A DNA stretch of 16,678 nt, from assembly GCA_016839865.1 (NCBI GenBank), contig JAEOTN010000271.1, positions 1 through 16,678 of the forward strand, given 5' to 3'. The stretch is from Promethearchaeota archaeon (lineage in GTDB: Archaea; Asgardarchaeota; Lokiarchaeia; Sigynarchaeales; MK-D1). The notes under the pieces are model-generated. The model saw nothing but the letters and a program-made list of their open reading frames with translations. It had not been told where the DNA came from and ran no database searches. This document shows, piece by piece, positions 6,643 through 13,242 of this stretch (position 1 is its first letter; every line of letters starts with the position of its first letter). Position numbers and translations under genes: made by a program.

Positions 6643-7533
6643 TTACTCAATGTCGGAATCTTTACAACTAATCTTTTTCTCTTGAATTTCAATTGCTTCT
6701 TCTAAGGTGATATTCCCGATGTAAACCTCATTAGCTAATTCGCGAGAAAGTGATAGTTTTCCATTGCTTATCTTTCTAGAAGTTCTCTGAATATGTTTTA
6801 GTTCCGATGGTTGTGCTTCCTTATTGAAAATAAATTCTAAATCTGTATCTTTTAATTCCTCTCCAGGTCTATACCCGATAATTATAGCAGCTTGTTCATC
6901 TCGAGTGATGGATTTTTTATATCCCGGATAAAATGCATTCGAATTTTGAATATGGATTCCATTTTGTTTACTCGTACCTGATTCATCGACAAGGTAAATT
7001 TGAATGGGACTAATTAGACTCTCTTTTTCTATGAGCACCTTTAAAACATCTCGTAAAGAGCGTATACTTCCTTTTCCAACTTTTATTTCAATTTCCATTG
7101 GTGCAAAACTTGCTGCACTCATATTGATACGCCCAATGACTTTCTCAGCGCTATGCACGATTTCAGTATAAATTAAAGTTTTATCTAAGAAATAGGCTAA
7201 ACCGATGTTTTTTTGACCTGGATCGATTGAAACCAACAATGTAGAAAATTCTCGGATGTCATATAATCCTCTTAAAACATTCAGAATTAGAGATGTAAAG
7301 TTGGGGTACATCTCATAATTAATTAATGAATAAAGAGTAGTACAATTTTGATATTTCTTCTCATGTTCTATAATTTCTATCCCTTCCTCGTCGGTCACAA
7401 TCAAGGAACTCTTTAATGGTAGAGAGTCTGCTGACTCCAGTGAAGACCAAATAATGCGTTTTTCCTTTAATTTTTTAGAAAGGATATAAAACACTTTCAT
7501 ATCCCGAATAAAAAGGAGTAATTTTTTATCCAC
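6643..7533 (-). CDS. RuvC/YqgF-like RNase H-fold protein, predicted nuclease
   Basis: A 296-residue protein. After an N-terminal domain of about 95 residues (a small alpha/beta unit of unknown kind) comes an RNase H-fold core: VSIDPGQKNIGLAYF (Asp104, first strand with the DPG..N.G.A signature), a second-strand acidic region MEIEIKVGKG (Glu147/149), IYLVDESGTS (Asp183-Glu184) and RDEQAAIIIGYR (Asp212). The spacing and the 'DE' plus 'D..AA' ending match RuvC resolvases and YqgF-like nucleases rather than RNase HII. A metal-dependent junction-resolving or RNA-processing nuclease is therefore likely but not proven. The start is GTG 7533; no in-frame ATG lies upstream before a stop, and the first internal ATG is at 7500. 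There is no ribosome site, and the TATA-like element about 28 bases upstream suggests a leaderless mRNA. It is divergent from a RecA-fold gene, a suggestive recombination pairing. Confidence 0.65.
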   Translation of the reverse strand: MDKKLLLFIRDMKVFYILSKKLKEKRIIWSSLESADSLPLKSSLIVTDEEGIEIIEHEKKYQNCTTLYSLINYEMYPNFTSLILNVLRGLYDIREFSTLLVSIDPGQKNIGLAYFLDKTLIYTEIVHSAEKVIGRINMSAASFAPMEIEIKVGKGSIRSLRDVLKVLIEKESLISPIQIYLVDESGTSKQNGIHIQNSNAFYPGYKKSITRDEQAAIIIGYRPGEELKDTDLEFIFNKEAQPSELKHIQRTSRKISNGKLSLSRELANEVYIGNITLEEAIEIQEKKISCKDSDIE

Positions 7534-7555
7534 AAGTAGAGATACTAGTAATTAG

Positions 7556-7565
7556 TTAAATATTT
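7556..7565. promoter_or_regulatory. Shared palindromic TATA-like element for the divergent RuvC-like and RecA-like genes
   Basis: The 60 bp gap contains TTAAATATTT, whose core AAATATTT (7558-7565) is a perfect palindrome. Its centre is about 28 bases from the GTG at 7533 on the minus strand and about 32 bases from the ATG at 7594 on the plus strand. With an archaeal TATA to start-site distance of about 26, both messages would be leaderless or nearly so. This fits the lack of a ribosome site at both starts. Confidence 0.45.
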
Positions 7566-7593
7566 TTCATTAGATACTACTAGGTATATGTAA

Positions 7594-8298
7594 ATGCAGT
7601 TCTCTGTGTCGAATTCTATTCTCAATTCTTGGATTTCCTCTTCCGAAGAAACTGCAAGTATCATTCATATCTGGGGGGATGATATTGGCGTTGGCAAATC
7701 TACCTTATGCTATGTTGCGGCATTAGAGAAGCTCGCGAAAGGGCAAAAAGTAGTTTTTATCAGCACTAAATCATATTTCAACACCCAACGTTTTCAACAA
7801 CTAAAGCAAAACTATCAACCATTTGATCCCTATAATTTTCTATTATATCACCCTTCAACGTTTTCTCAACAAACTGAAATTGTGATGAATTTAGAATTCT
7901 TATTTCTCGAGGAGATAAAAAAATTCAACAAGACCAACATTGGATTGATTATTTTAGATGGTGCATCAATTTTACGTCACTTGGAGATGAAAAGTGAACC
8001 TCAGAATCAAAAAACTCTACGTGTGTTCAGTACAATTATCGCTAGTTTGGATTATCTTCGAATAACCTACGAAATTCCTATCCTGGTCTCGAATAGATCC
8101 GTCATACGGATTAAAGATAATCAAAACGTAGTTCAACCGGCGAGTAACGCAGTTATGCAATATTGGGGAAAAATTAGTCTGAAGTTACAGCGGACTGAAG
8201 ATCCTTCCATACGAAGAATCACGCTTGAGAGGCATCCTGAAAAACAAAATTTACCCATTCAAATTGATGTTAAACTATCTGATAATGGATTCATTTAA
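7594..8298 (+). CDS. RecA-superfamily P-loop ATPase (RadB/KaiC-like paralogue)
   Basis: A 234-residue single-domain ATPase. Walker A is GDDIGVGKST (28-37), preceded by the hydrophobic strand SIIHIW. The second strand is KVVFIS, and Walker B is IGLIILDG (116-123). A late strand IPILVSNRS (161-169) corresponds to the sensor/L1 region of RecA-fold proteins, and the C-terminal strands KISLKLQRTED and RRITLERHPEKQNLPIQIDV resemble the end of RadB/RadA (the 'R..K.P......F.I' hairpin). There is no N-terminal helix-hairpin-helix and no second ATPase domain. It could be a recombination mediator of RadB or Rad51-paralogue type, or a KaiC-like regulatory ATPase. It is divergent from the RuvC-like gene and overlaps the convergent trm1 by four bases that serve as both stop codons (TTAA). 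Confidence 0.7.
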   Translation: MQFSVSNSILNSWISSSEETASIIHIWGDDIGVGKSTLCYVAALEKLAKGQKVVFISTKSYFNTQRFQQLKQNYQPFDPYNFLLYHPSTFSQQTEIVMNLEFLFLEEIKKFNKTNIGLIILDGASILRHLEMKSEPQNQKTLRVFSTIIASLDYLRITYEIPILVSNRSVIRIKDNQNVVQPASNAVMQYWGKISLKLQRTEDPSIRRITLERHPEKQNLPIQIDVKLSDNGFI

Positions 8299-9524
8299 CG
8301 GTGAAATTCTCGTAGAATCTCTTTAATTGTTTGGATTGGAGCATCTGTTTTTAGTGCTTGAGGGTCAAAATGTGTTCGAGAGGATCGAAATCCCATTTCC
8401 GATAATCTGTTTTGAATTTTTCGAGGAGCAGGATAAGTGCAATCCAGACTATCTGCAATTTTTGGGAGTGAATAGAAATATGGGGGAAATAAGTCTTCAT
8501 CAGTTGCTAATTCTACAAATTTTTTTAATTGGGAGTAACTTGGAAATGATTTCACCATTGGATCTTCTATTTGCGTCTTCAATCTCTCTATGTAATACGG
8601 ATGATGTAGTTTCCCCATCCACAATAACCCAGATCTAACCATCTGTTGTCCACAGTTTGGACAACTGTTATCCATAATTTTGGATTTATCATATTCGATT
8701 TTTGAAACAGATCTATGCAAACAAGATTTACAAAAAAGATAGTATCCGAAATTGCGAATATTTGAATTCACTCCCAAAATGCCTTTACGAATGTGTAGGA
8801 AAACCCTCACAAAATGATTGGCGCTAATAGATATCACAGGCTCAATATATAATTCGTAGAGATTAGCAATTTTTGCAAGAAAATAGATAAGGATGCGCGT
8901 TCCCATTTCTTTGATGAATTCTGTACGAATAGGGACGGTGAAATACTTTCTAATGCAAGCTTCTTTTTTTATCCCAAATAAAACAGGAGTATCTGTTGCT
9001 GTTACACATAGTAATCCTCCTACTTCTGAAACACTGATGCTCTGCATTGCTGAAGGTATGTATTGGCAGGGAGTACCAAAAGGATCTATGTCAATGATAT
9101 CAAGATAAGTATCTGAAGAGTCATGATATCGAGATAAAAACAGTTTCGCATCTTCATTAGTGATATTGTATTGATCTGGAGCTATACTATTTAGTTCAAG
9201 ATTTTTTTTGATGATTTCCACAGCCACGGGATTGATATCATTAATGTGGACCTTTTTGATTCCAGGACACTGCTTCAATAATCGCAAGGATCTGATGCCT
9301 GTAGCAGCCATAGAATCATAATAAGAAAGCTTTTCGGACCGTTGGGTGGAGTATGAATTAACTACGCAAATAGTAAGATCTCGGTTGATAGTCATACGCG
9401 AGTTATAGAATACTGACATTGATTTACCGATCTTTTCCACTGCAGACTCCTTTACAGGGAGGAGAAATTCCACTCCTGCCTCCTCAACCTTAATTGGATT
9501 ATACTCTTGATCCCGAATTTTCAA
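8295..9524 (-). CDS. trm1: tRNA (guanine(26)-N(2))-dimethyltransferase Trm1
   Basis: A 409-residue SAM-dependent enzyme that makes m2G/m22G at position 26 of tRNA. The family blocks are clear: FYNSRMTINRDL (39-50), the SAM loop DSMAATGIRSLR (70-81), HINDINPVAVEII (93-105), the catalytic DIDPFGTP (145-152), TATDTPVLFG (175-184), EMGTRILIYFLAKIA and HFVRVFL. A C-terminal zinc-binding part follows with Cys265-x2-Cys268 and Cys288-x2-Cys291, and the length suits archaeal Trm1 (about 380-410). The first codon is TTG 9524: the frame has a stop 27 bases upstream and no ATG between, and AGGA lies eight bases before the TTG, so I accept it. It is divergent from an rRNA-type methyltransferase with only 48 bp between starts. 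Confidence 0.96.
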   Translation of the reverse strand: MKIRDQEYNPIKVEEAGVEFLLPVKESAVEKIGKSMSVFYNSRMTINRDLTICVVNSYSTQRSEKLSYYDSMAATGIRSLRLLKQCPGIKKVHINDINPVAVEIIKKNLELNSIAPDQYNITNEDAKLFLSRYHDSSDTYLDIIDIDPFGTPCQYIPSAMQSISVSEVGGLLCVTATDTPVLFGIKKEACIRKYFTVPIRTEFIKEMGTRILIYFLAKIANLYELYIEPVISISANHFVRVFLHIRKGILGVNSNIRNFGYYLFCKSCLHRSVSKIEYDKSKIMDNSCPNCGQQMVRSGLLWMGKLHHPYYIERLKTQIEDPMVKSFPSYSQLKKFVELATDEDLFPPYFYSLPKIADSLDCTYPAPRKIQNRLSEMGFRSSRTHFDPQALKTDAPIQTIKEILREFHR

Positions 9525-9572
9525 CTTAACTATCCTTAATACATACGATTACCTAAACCCTTCTGAGGAATA
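9525..9572. promoter_or_regulatory. 48-bp bidirectional promoter gap between trm1 and the rlmE-like gene
   Basis: Both transcripts must start in or very near this gap. The minus strand carries AGGA at 9534-9537 as ribosome site for the TTG start; the plus strand carries GAGGAA at 9565-9570 just before the ATG at 9573. TTAATACATA at 9536-9545 is the only TATA-like candidate for the plus-strand gene, and the minus-strand promoter may reach into the rlmE coding sequence. Two RNA-modification genes facing away from such a short gap may be co-regulated. Confidence 0.4.
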
Positions 9573-10187
9573 ATGAGTAAGCGCTGGTTGGCAGAACACC
9601 GTTCGGATGAATTTCATAAGAAATCCAAAAAAGATGGATATTATGCCCGATCAGCATATAAACTACTTAATATCAATGATAAATTCCAAATCTTCAAGAA
9701 TGTTAGATTCGTTATAGATTTGGGCGCGGCTCCAGGATCTTGGCTTCAAGTAACTAAAAGTCATTTACACGATAAAAATTCGAAAATTATGGGTGTAGAT
9801 CGTAAAAGAATTAAAGAAATTGAAGCAGTAAAACACCTTCGTATGGATGTATATTCCGATAAGCTTGATGAGGAGATACGTTCCTTCTTTACAAAAGGAA
9901 TTGATCTAGTTCTTAGCGATATGGCACCTAATACCTCTGGACATAAAACATTGGATGGTGCCCGATCCGTTGACCTTGTTTCAAGAGCTTATGAATTAAC
10001 TAGCCCGTATTTACGCCATAAAGGGAAATTTATCGCAAAATTATTCCAGTGTCCCGAGATCAATACTTTAAAGAAAGAAATTGAAAAAGACTTCCAAAAA
10101 GTTCAATTTTTTAAACCAAAAGCGAGTCGACAACATAGTAGGGAGATGTTCCTTATAGCAACTGGTTTTAAGAGAAAGAAAAAGTAA
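9573..10187 (+). CDS. rlmE: RlmE/FtsJ-family 2'-O-methyltransferase (23S rRNA Um2552 or tRNA type)
   Basis: A 204-residue SAM-dependent RNA ribose methyltransferase with the complete K-D-K-E catalytic tetrad: Lys30 (RSAYKL), Asp116 (LSDMAPN), Lys156 (FIAKLFQ) and Glu191 (SREMFLIA). The SAM site is DLGAAPGSWLQV (49-60) with GVDRKRI after it, and residues 118-127 (APNTSGHKTL) form the usual loop. Size and the N-terminal WLAEHRSDEFHKKSKKDGYYARSAYKL block match the stand-alone archaeal and bacterial RlmE proteins, which methylate U2552 of 23S rRNA, important for large-subunit maturation. Archaeal members may instead act on tRNA, so the target is an inference. It has a strong GAGGAA ribosome site, is divergent from trm1, and ends 23 bp before the convergent gcvH-like gene. 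Confidence 0.93.
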   Translation: MSKRWLAEHRSDEFHKKSKKDGYYARSAYKLLNINDKFQIFKNVRFVIDLGAAPGSWLQVTKSHLHDKNSKIMGVDRKRIKEIEAVKHLRMDVYSDKLDEEIRSFFTKGIDLVLSDMAPNTSGHKTLDGARSVDLVSRAYELTSPYLRHKGKFIAKLFQCPEINTLKKEIEKDFQKVQFFKPKASRQHSREMFLIATGFKRKKK

Positions 10188-10210
10188 TATGAAAAAGGTT
10201 TTTTTAGATT
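10188..10210. terminator. Bidirectional T-tract terminator between the rlmE-like and gcvH-like genes
   Basis: The 23 bp convergent gap holds T7 on the plus strand (10199-10205), followed by ATTTTATTTT just inside the next gene. On the minus strand it holds T5 (A-run 10192-10196). Oligo-T in both directions right after the two stop codons is what an archaeal bidirectional terminator would look like. Confidence 0.5.
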
Positions 10211-10627
10211 TTATTTTAAGCTTGCAGCGTATGCAGCAGCATCCATTAAGTTAGCCTTATCTCCATCAAAGTTGGAAGGTTTGATTTTTAACAGCCATCC
10301 AGCTCCATATGGATCTGCATTAATGGTTTCAGGCTCGTCTTCTAATGCTTCGTTTACTGCGACAATTTCTCCACCTACAGGGGAAAAAATGTCTGCAACA
10401 GCTTTTTGTGCTTCAACAGAGATATCTTCAATAAGATCACCTGCTCCAATAGTAATTCCTACAGCATCTGCTAGGTCACAAGTTATTATTTCACCTAATT
10501 GAGCTTGGGCATAATCACTTACACCAACGATTACAAGGTCACCGTCTTTCTTTGCGTATTGGTGCTTATCAGAATATAATAAGTCTTCCTGGACGTTAAT
10601 TTCTTTATCATTAACAGTTACTTTCAT
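10211..10627 (-). CDS. gcvH: Glycine cleavage system H-like lipoyl carrier protein
   Basis: A 138-residue GcvH-like beta-barrel (bacterial GcvH is about 130). The family blocks are VGVSDYAQAQLGEI (34-47), a lipoyl-attachment hairpin ISVEAQKAVADIFSPVGGEIV with the candidate lipoyl-lysine at 75, then NEALEDEPETINADPYGAGWLLKIKP. The usual ESVKA around the lysine is here EAQKA, a mild departure. In the glycine cleavage system H carries the aminomethyl group between the P and T proteins; no gcvP, gcvT or lipoate ligase gene is nearby. A separate lipoyl carrier role, for example in sulfur metabolism or lipoyl relay as seen for other orphan H-like proteins, is therefore possible. The ATG has no clear ribosome site. 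It is divergent from the mptE-like gene by about 96 bp. Confidence 0.9.
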   Translation of the reverse strand: MKVTVNDKEINVQEDLLYSDKHQYAKKDGDLVIVGVSDYAQAQLGEIITCDLADAVGITIGAGDLIEDISVEAQKAVADIFSPVGGEIVAVNEALEDEPETINADPYGAGWLLKIKPSNFDGDKANLMDAAAYAASLK

Positions 10628-10723
10628 TTTTTTTTCACGTTGTAAAAATAGTTCAATATCGATCTTGGATTATCCTTCTAATTAAAAAAAGTTTTTTTTC
10701 ATAAAATACTGTATTTTGTGAAG
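10628..10723. promoter_or_regulatory. Divergent promoter gap between the gcvH-like and mptE-like genes
   Basis: This AT-rich gap contains A7-G-T8 at 10684-10699 (an almost self-complementary run), CATAAAATA at about 10700-10708, and on the minus strand a TATA-like stretch near the middle of the gap. The tracts could be promoter upstream elements; no operator-like repeat beyond the A/T run is visible. Confidence 0.3.
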
Positions 10724-11626
10724 ATGAATCTCGAAAATATCCAAAAAGACATGGAATTTTTATCAATATATAAAAAAATTATTGAGGATTTTGGTTTTTC
10801 TGAGAAGAAGGATAAAGAAGCAAGAGAGAATTTGAAACAAATCATAACTGAGGATGAAAATTATTCTCTGTCTGACACACTAAAAGCAATTCAAGTATTG
10901 ATTTCTAAGTTTTCAGAGATAATCATACTAGGTGGTGGACCTGATTCTCCAACTTTTATGGAAAATCTATCCAAAATTTCAAGTTCTCCCATTTTTAATT
11001 CACAAAACGTGTTAATTATTGCAATTGATGGAGCAACCGAATTATTATATGAATATGATATAATTCCTCACTTGATCTTTACCGACCTAGATGGTATTCA
11101 ATATTCTACAATAAACGATCCTCGTTTCGATGATACTTTCTTCATAATTCATGCTCATGGCGACAACATTGATTTAGTTGATAAATTCGAATCACTCATT
11201 TCTTCAAAGAACATCATTGGCACTACTCAAGTGCAAACAAATTTGCCGGTTGTAAATAGTGGAGGTTTTACAGATGGAGATCGTGCCCTTTATTTCTTAA
11301 TGAATTTTGTTACGGAAATGCAAACCATATATTTAGTTGGATTTGACTTTGGAGACATTATAGGTGAATACTCGAAGCCCACACTAAACAGACCATCTGC
11401 TGCATCCGAAATTAAGAAAAAGAAACTAGAATATGGAGCAAAAATTATCCAAGAAATTTGCACAAAATCAGTATGTAATTTTATATTTCTTGAAATAAAT
11501 CATCATTATATCTTAAAAAACGAATCAAAAGCATTAGAAAATTGTAAATTTGTTCGAGTTGAATCAGAAGATGCGATTAAGGCTATCCTTCCTCTACATC
11601 TATTATTCCTGCCTCAGAAATGTTAA
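10724..11626 (+). CDS. mptE: MptE-like 6-hydroxymethyl-7,8-dihydropterin pyrophosphokinase (DUF115 family)
   Basis: A 300-residue protein whose residues 65-280 match the archaeal DUF115/MptE family, which transfers pyrophosphate from ATP to 6-hydroxymethyldihydropterin on the way to tetrahydromethanopterin or folate-type cofactors. The family signatures are IILGGGPD (67-74), IAIDGATELLYEYDIIPHLI with TDLDG (120-124), HAHGDN (143-148), GTTQ, NSGGFTDGDRA (178-188) and YLVGFDFGDIIGEYS. The first 60 residues are a helical, charged extension not needed for the core and longer than in methanogen MptE (about 230 in all). The start could also be GTG 10718, two codons earlier. The last 44 bases overlap the 3' end of the convergent recombinase gene. 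No other pterin-pathway gene is nearby. Confidence 0.85.
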   Translation: MNLENIQKDMEFLSIYKKIIEDFGFSEKKDKEARENLKQIITEDENYSLSDTLKAIQVLISKFSEIIILGGGPDSPTFMENLSKISSSPIFNSQNVLIIAIDGATELLYEYDIIPHLIFTDLDGIQYSTINDPRFDDTFFIIHAHGDNIDLVDKFESLISSKNIIGTTQVQTNLPVVNSGGFTDGDRALYFLMNFVTEMQTIYLVGFDFGDIIGEYSKPTLNRPSAASEIKKKKLEYGAKIIQEICTKSVCNFIFLEINHHYILKNESKALENCKFVRVESEDAIKAILPLHLLFLPQKC

Positions 11627-12425
11627 ATGGGATTTTCTGGTTGGGAAGTTCACGAGAATTTACTATATGACCCCATCGAGTATCTTCAATTTTCTGTAGG
11701 AATATGACTTCATCAACATAATGGTTCAGCACGTATTCCATAATTGGTCTTTCCGGATAAATGGCGTCTTCTGAGGTAAAGCCCGTCACTTGACTGGTCA
11801 AAATTGTAATGATATTGTTGTTTTTCGTTATTTCTCGTATATATTCCAATATCCGTTTTAATTTCTCTCGGACTTGGATACTGGATTTCTCCTCATTTCC
11901 CAAATCTACACGTACATAATTTGTTAGAGAGTCGATAATTATTAGTTTTATTCCTTTCTCAACTCCTTCTGAATCAAATTTCTTCAAAACAGAATATATC
12001 ATATCAGTACTCTCTGCTTTCAACACTAATATTCGAGATAGTAATTCCTTCTCATCAAGATTGTAACTCTGAGTTCCTATTTCAAGAATTCTTTCAGGAC
12101 GAAAGGTATCTTCTGTGTCAATAAATAGTGCAGAAATTGGTTGTTTCGCATCTTTATTAGCAGAATGAAGCGATACACAAGAGTGGAGGCAAATTTGAGT
12201 CTTTCCACTAGCAAATCCTCCGTAAATCAAATACACTACTCCTGGGATGAATCCGTGTCCCAACATCTCACTAAATTTATTACTAGATAACTTAATTGCA
12301 TTCGAACTTACTTTTTTCATGGATATAGATGGAGAATTTATATAGTCTTTCAAATCTTTACGTTCACGTATCTTGTCTGTAGCCTTTTTTGCTTGAGAAG
12401 CGTCGATTTTTTTTATTTTCTTCAA
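11583..12425 (-). CDS. RadA/RadB-like recombinase paralogue
   Basis: A 280-residue RecA-superfamily ATPase. Walker A is GGFASGKTQ (69-77), the diagnostic Rad51/RadA block IDTEDTFRPERI follows (102-113, catalytic Glu105), Walker B is LIIIDSLTNY (161-170), and the L2-region strand ends in LTSQVTG. The C-terminal RadA hairpin HYVDEVIFLQK, then NSRELPNQKIPFNISEAGIID, is very close to the family end. It lacks the N-terminal helix-hairpin-helix domain of the main recombinase RadA, so it is a RadB or Rad51-paralogue type protein, presumably a mediator of strand exchange. Codon one is TTG 12425 with no ribosome site; ATG 12320 (residue 36) would still leave the whole ATPase domain and is the alternative. 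It is divergent from the TFE-beta gene; its last 44 bases are antisense to mptE. Confidence 0.88.
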   Translation of the reverse strand: MKKIKKIDASQAKKATDKIRERKDLKDYINSPSISMKKVSSNAIKLSSNKFSEMLGHGFIPGVVYLIYGGFASGKTQICLHSCVSLHSANKDAKQPISALFIDTEDTFRPERILEIGTQSYNLDEKELLSRILVLKAESTDMIYSVLKKFDSEGVEKGIKLIIIDSLTNYVRVDLGNEEKSSIQVREKLKRILEYIREITKNNNIITILTSQVTGFTSEDAIYPERPIMEYVLNHYVDEVIFLQKIEDTRWGHIVNSRELPNQKIPFNISEAGIIDVEEG

Positions 12426-12570
12426 CTCTGTTGGATTGAATATCTCGATAATAATCCACCTTATCCAATTATATCCATTCTGGTTTATATTCCAAAGGAG
12501 TACCTATATTTACAATAGTTAAATAGTCAAATATCATTTGTCCTAATATTTTTTCTTCTCGTTTCCAAAC

Positions 12571-12580
12571 ATTTTTTATT
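12571..12580 (+). promoter_or_regulatory. TATA-like box for the TFE-beta gene
   Basis: ATTTTTTATT lies here in a stretch of T and A. A start site about 25 bases downstream would fall near 12603, after the first in-frame ATG (12595) and before the second (12640). This favours the second start. The rest of the 214 bp divergent gap from 12426 holds a weak GGATT/AATCC inverted repeat at about 12433-12457 and no gene. Confidence 0.35.
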
Positions 12581-12639
12581 TTTAGTTAATTTAGATGCGT
12601 GATTGCAATTTACTGCAAAGAATAATTTTCGGGGTCTCC

Positions 12640-13239
12640 ATGGTAAAGAAAAAAACTCAGTGTCCATATTGTGAAAAATTTTTTGTGAGCTTGCCCCGTC
12701 ATAAGTGCAAGCTAGATCCAAACTTGAATATGGATGAGACTACCCAATCTAAATCTTCAGTAAGTGGCAATAAATCCACAGCGGCTTTATCTAAGAAAAA
12801 ACGGAATTACTCCGAAATAGATAAAGAAGTTCTAAATCTCATTAAAAACCGTCAAGAAATTTACAAGGATGAAATCATCGTTTCACTCAAAATTGATGAA
12901 AAACTATTAGTCAATTCGATAAATCGACTGAAGGCTAAACAGAAAATTCAGATAAAATCTGATTTAGTAGAAGGTATCCGTAAAGAGCTAGTGAAATATA
13001 TTGAAGAATACGTTCTAAAAAATGAGTGTGCTGATTCGAAAAATAGCAATTCTGTTACTTGGGAAACTATGGGAAACTGTCCATGCTTTTTATGTCCTAA
13101 TGTTAATAAATGTAACTTTGGTCAAAATGAAACAAATCCCATAAGATGTTCCTATTTAGTTGAATGGATCACAAGCAGACTTCAAAATACCCATTATGAA
13201 AGCCCATTCAAAGGAAATATCGAAGATAAAAAGAAATGA
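12640..13239 (+). CDS. tfeB: TFE-beta (RPC34/RPC39-like) transcription initiation factor subunit with N-terminal zinc finger
   Basis: A 199-residue protein. Residues 8-23 are a CCHC-type zinc finger (Cys8-x2-Cys11-x9-His21-x-Cys23, QCPYCEKFF..). A charged Ser/Lys linker follows, then a winged-helix domain at about 55-110 (NYSEIDKEVLNLIKN.. VNSINRLKAKQKIQIK), and near the end Cys149-x2-Cys152-x5-Cys158-x11-Cys170 (CFLCPNVNKC, then CSYLVEWI). That cysteine spacing and the C-x-Y-L/M-x-x-W ending are the [4Fe-4S] signature of RNA polymerase III subunit RPC34/hRPC39 and of archaeal TFE-beta, which with TFE-alpha stabilises the open promoter complex. The N-terminal finger is not part of TFE-beta proteins I know. 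I prefer ATG 12640 over ATG 12595 because a TATA-like box at 12571-12580 would place the start site after 12595. It is divergent from the recombinase gene. Confidence 0.8.
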   Translation: MVKKKTQCPYCEKFFVSLPRHKCKLDPNLNMDETTQSKSSVSGNKSTAALSKKKRNYSEIDKEVLNLIKNRQEIYKDEIIVSLKIDEKLLVNSINRLKAKQKIQIKSDLVEGIRKELVKYIEEYVLKNECADSKNSNSVTWETMGNCPCFLCPNVNKCNFGQNETNPIRCSYLVEWITSRLQNTHYESPFKGNIEDKKK

Positions 13240-13242
13240 ATC

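Noticed and set aside
8327..8638. Plus-strand open frame of 103 codons opposite trm1
   Set aside because: Shadow of the Trm1 C-terminal coding sequence; hydrophobic composition comes from antisense codons. The frame at 8893-9108 is rejected for the same reason.
12527..12721. Minus-strand 64-codon frame across the TFE-beta promoter and 5' end
   Set aside because: No recognisable motif, overlaps the zinc-finger coding region of TFE-beta, and has no ribosome site.
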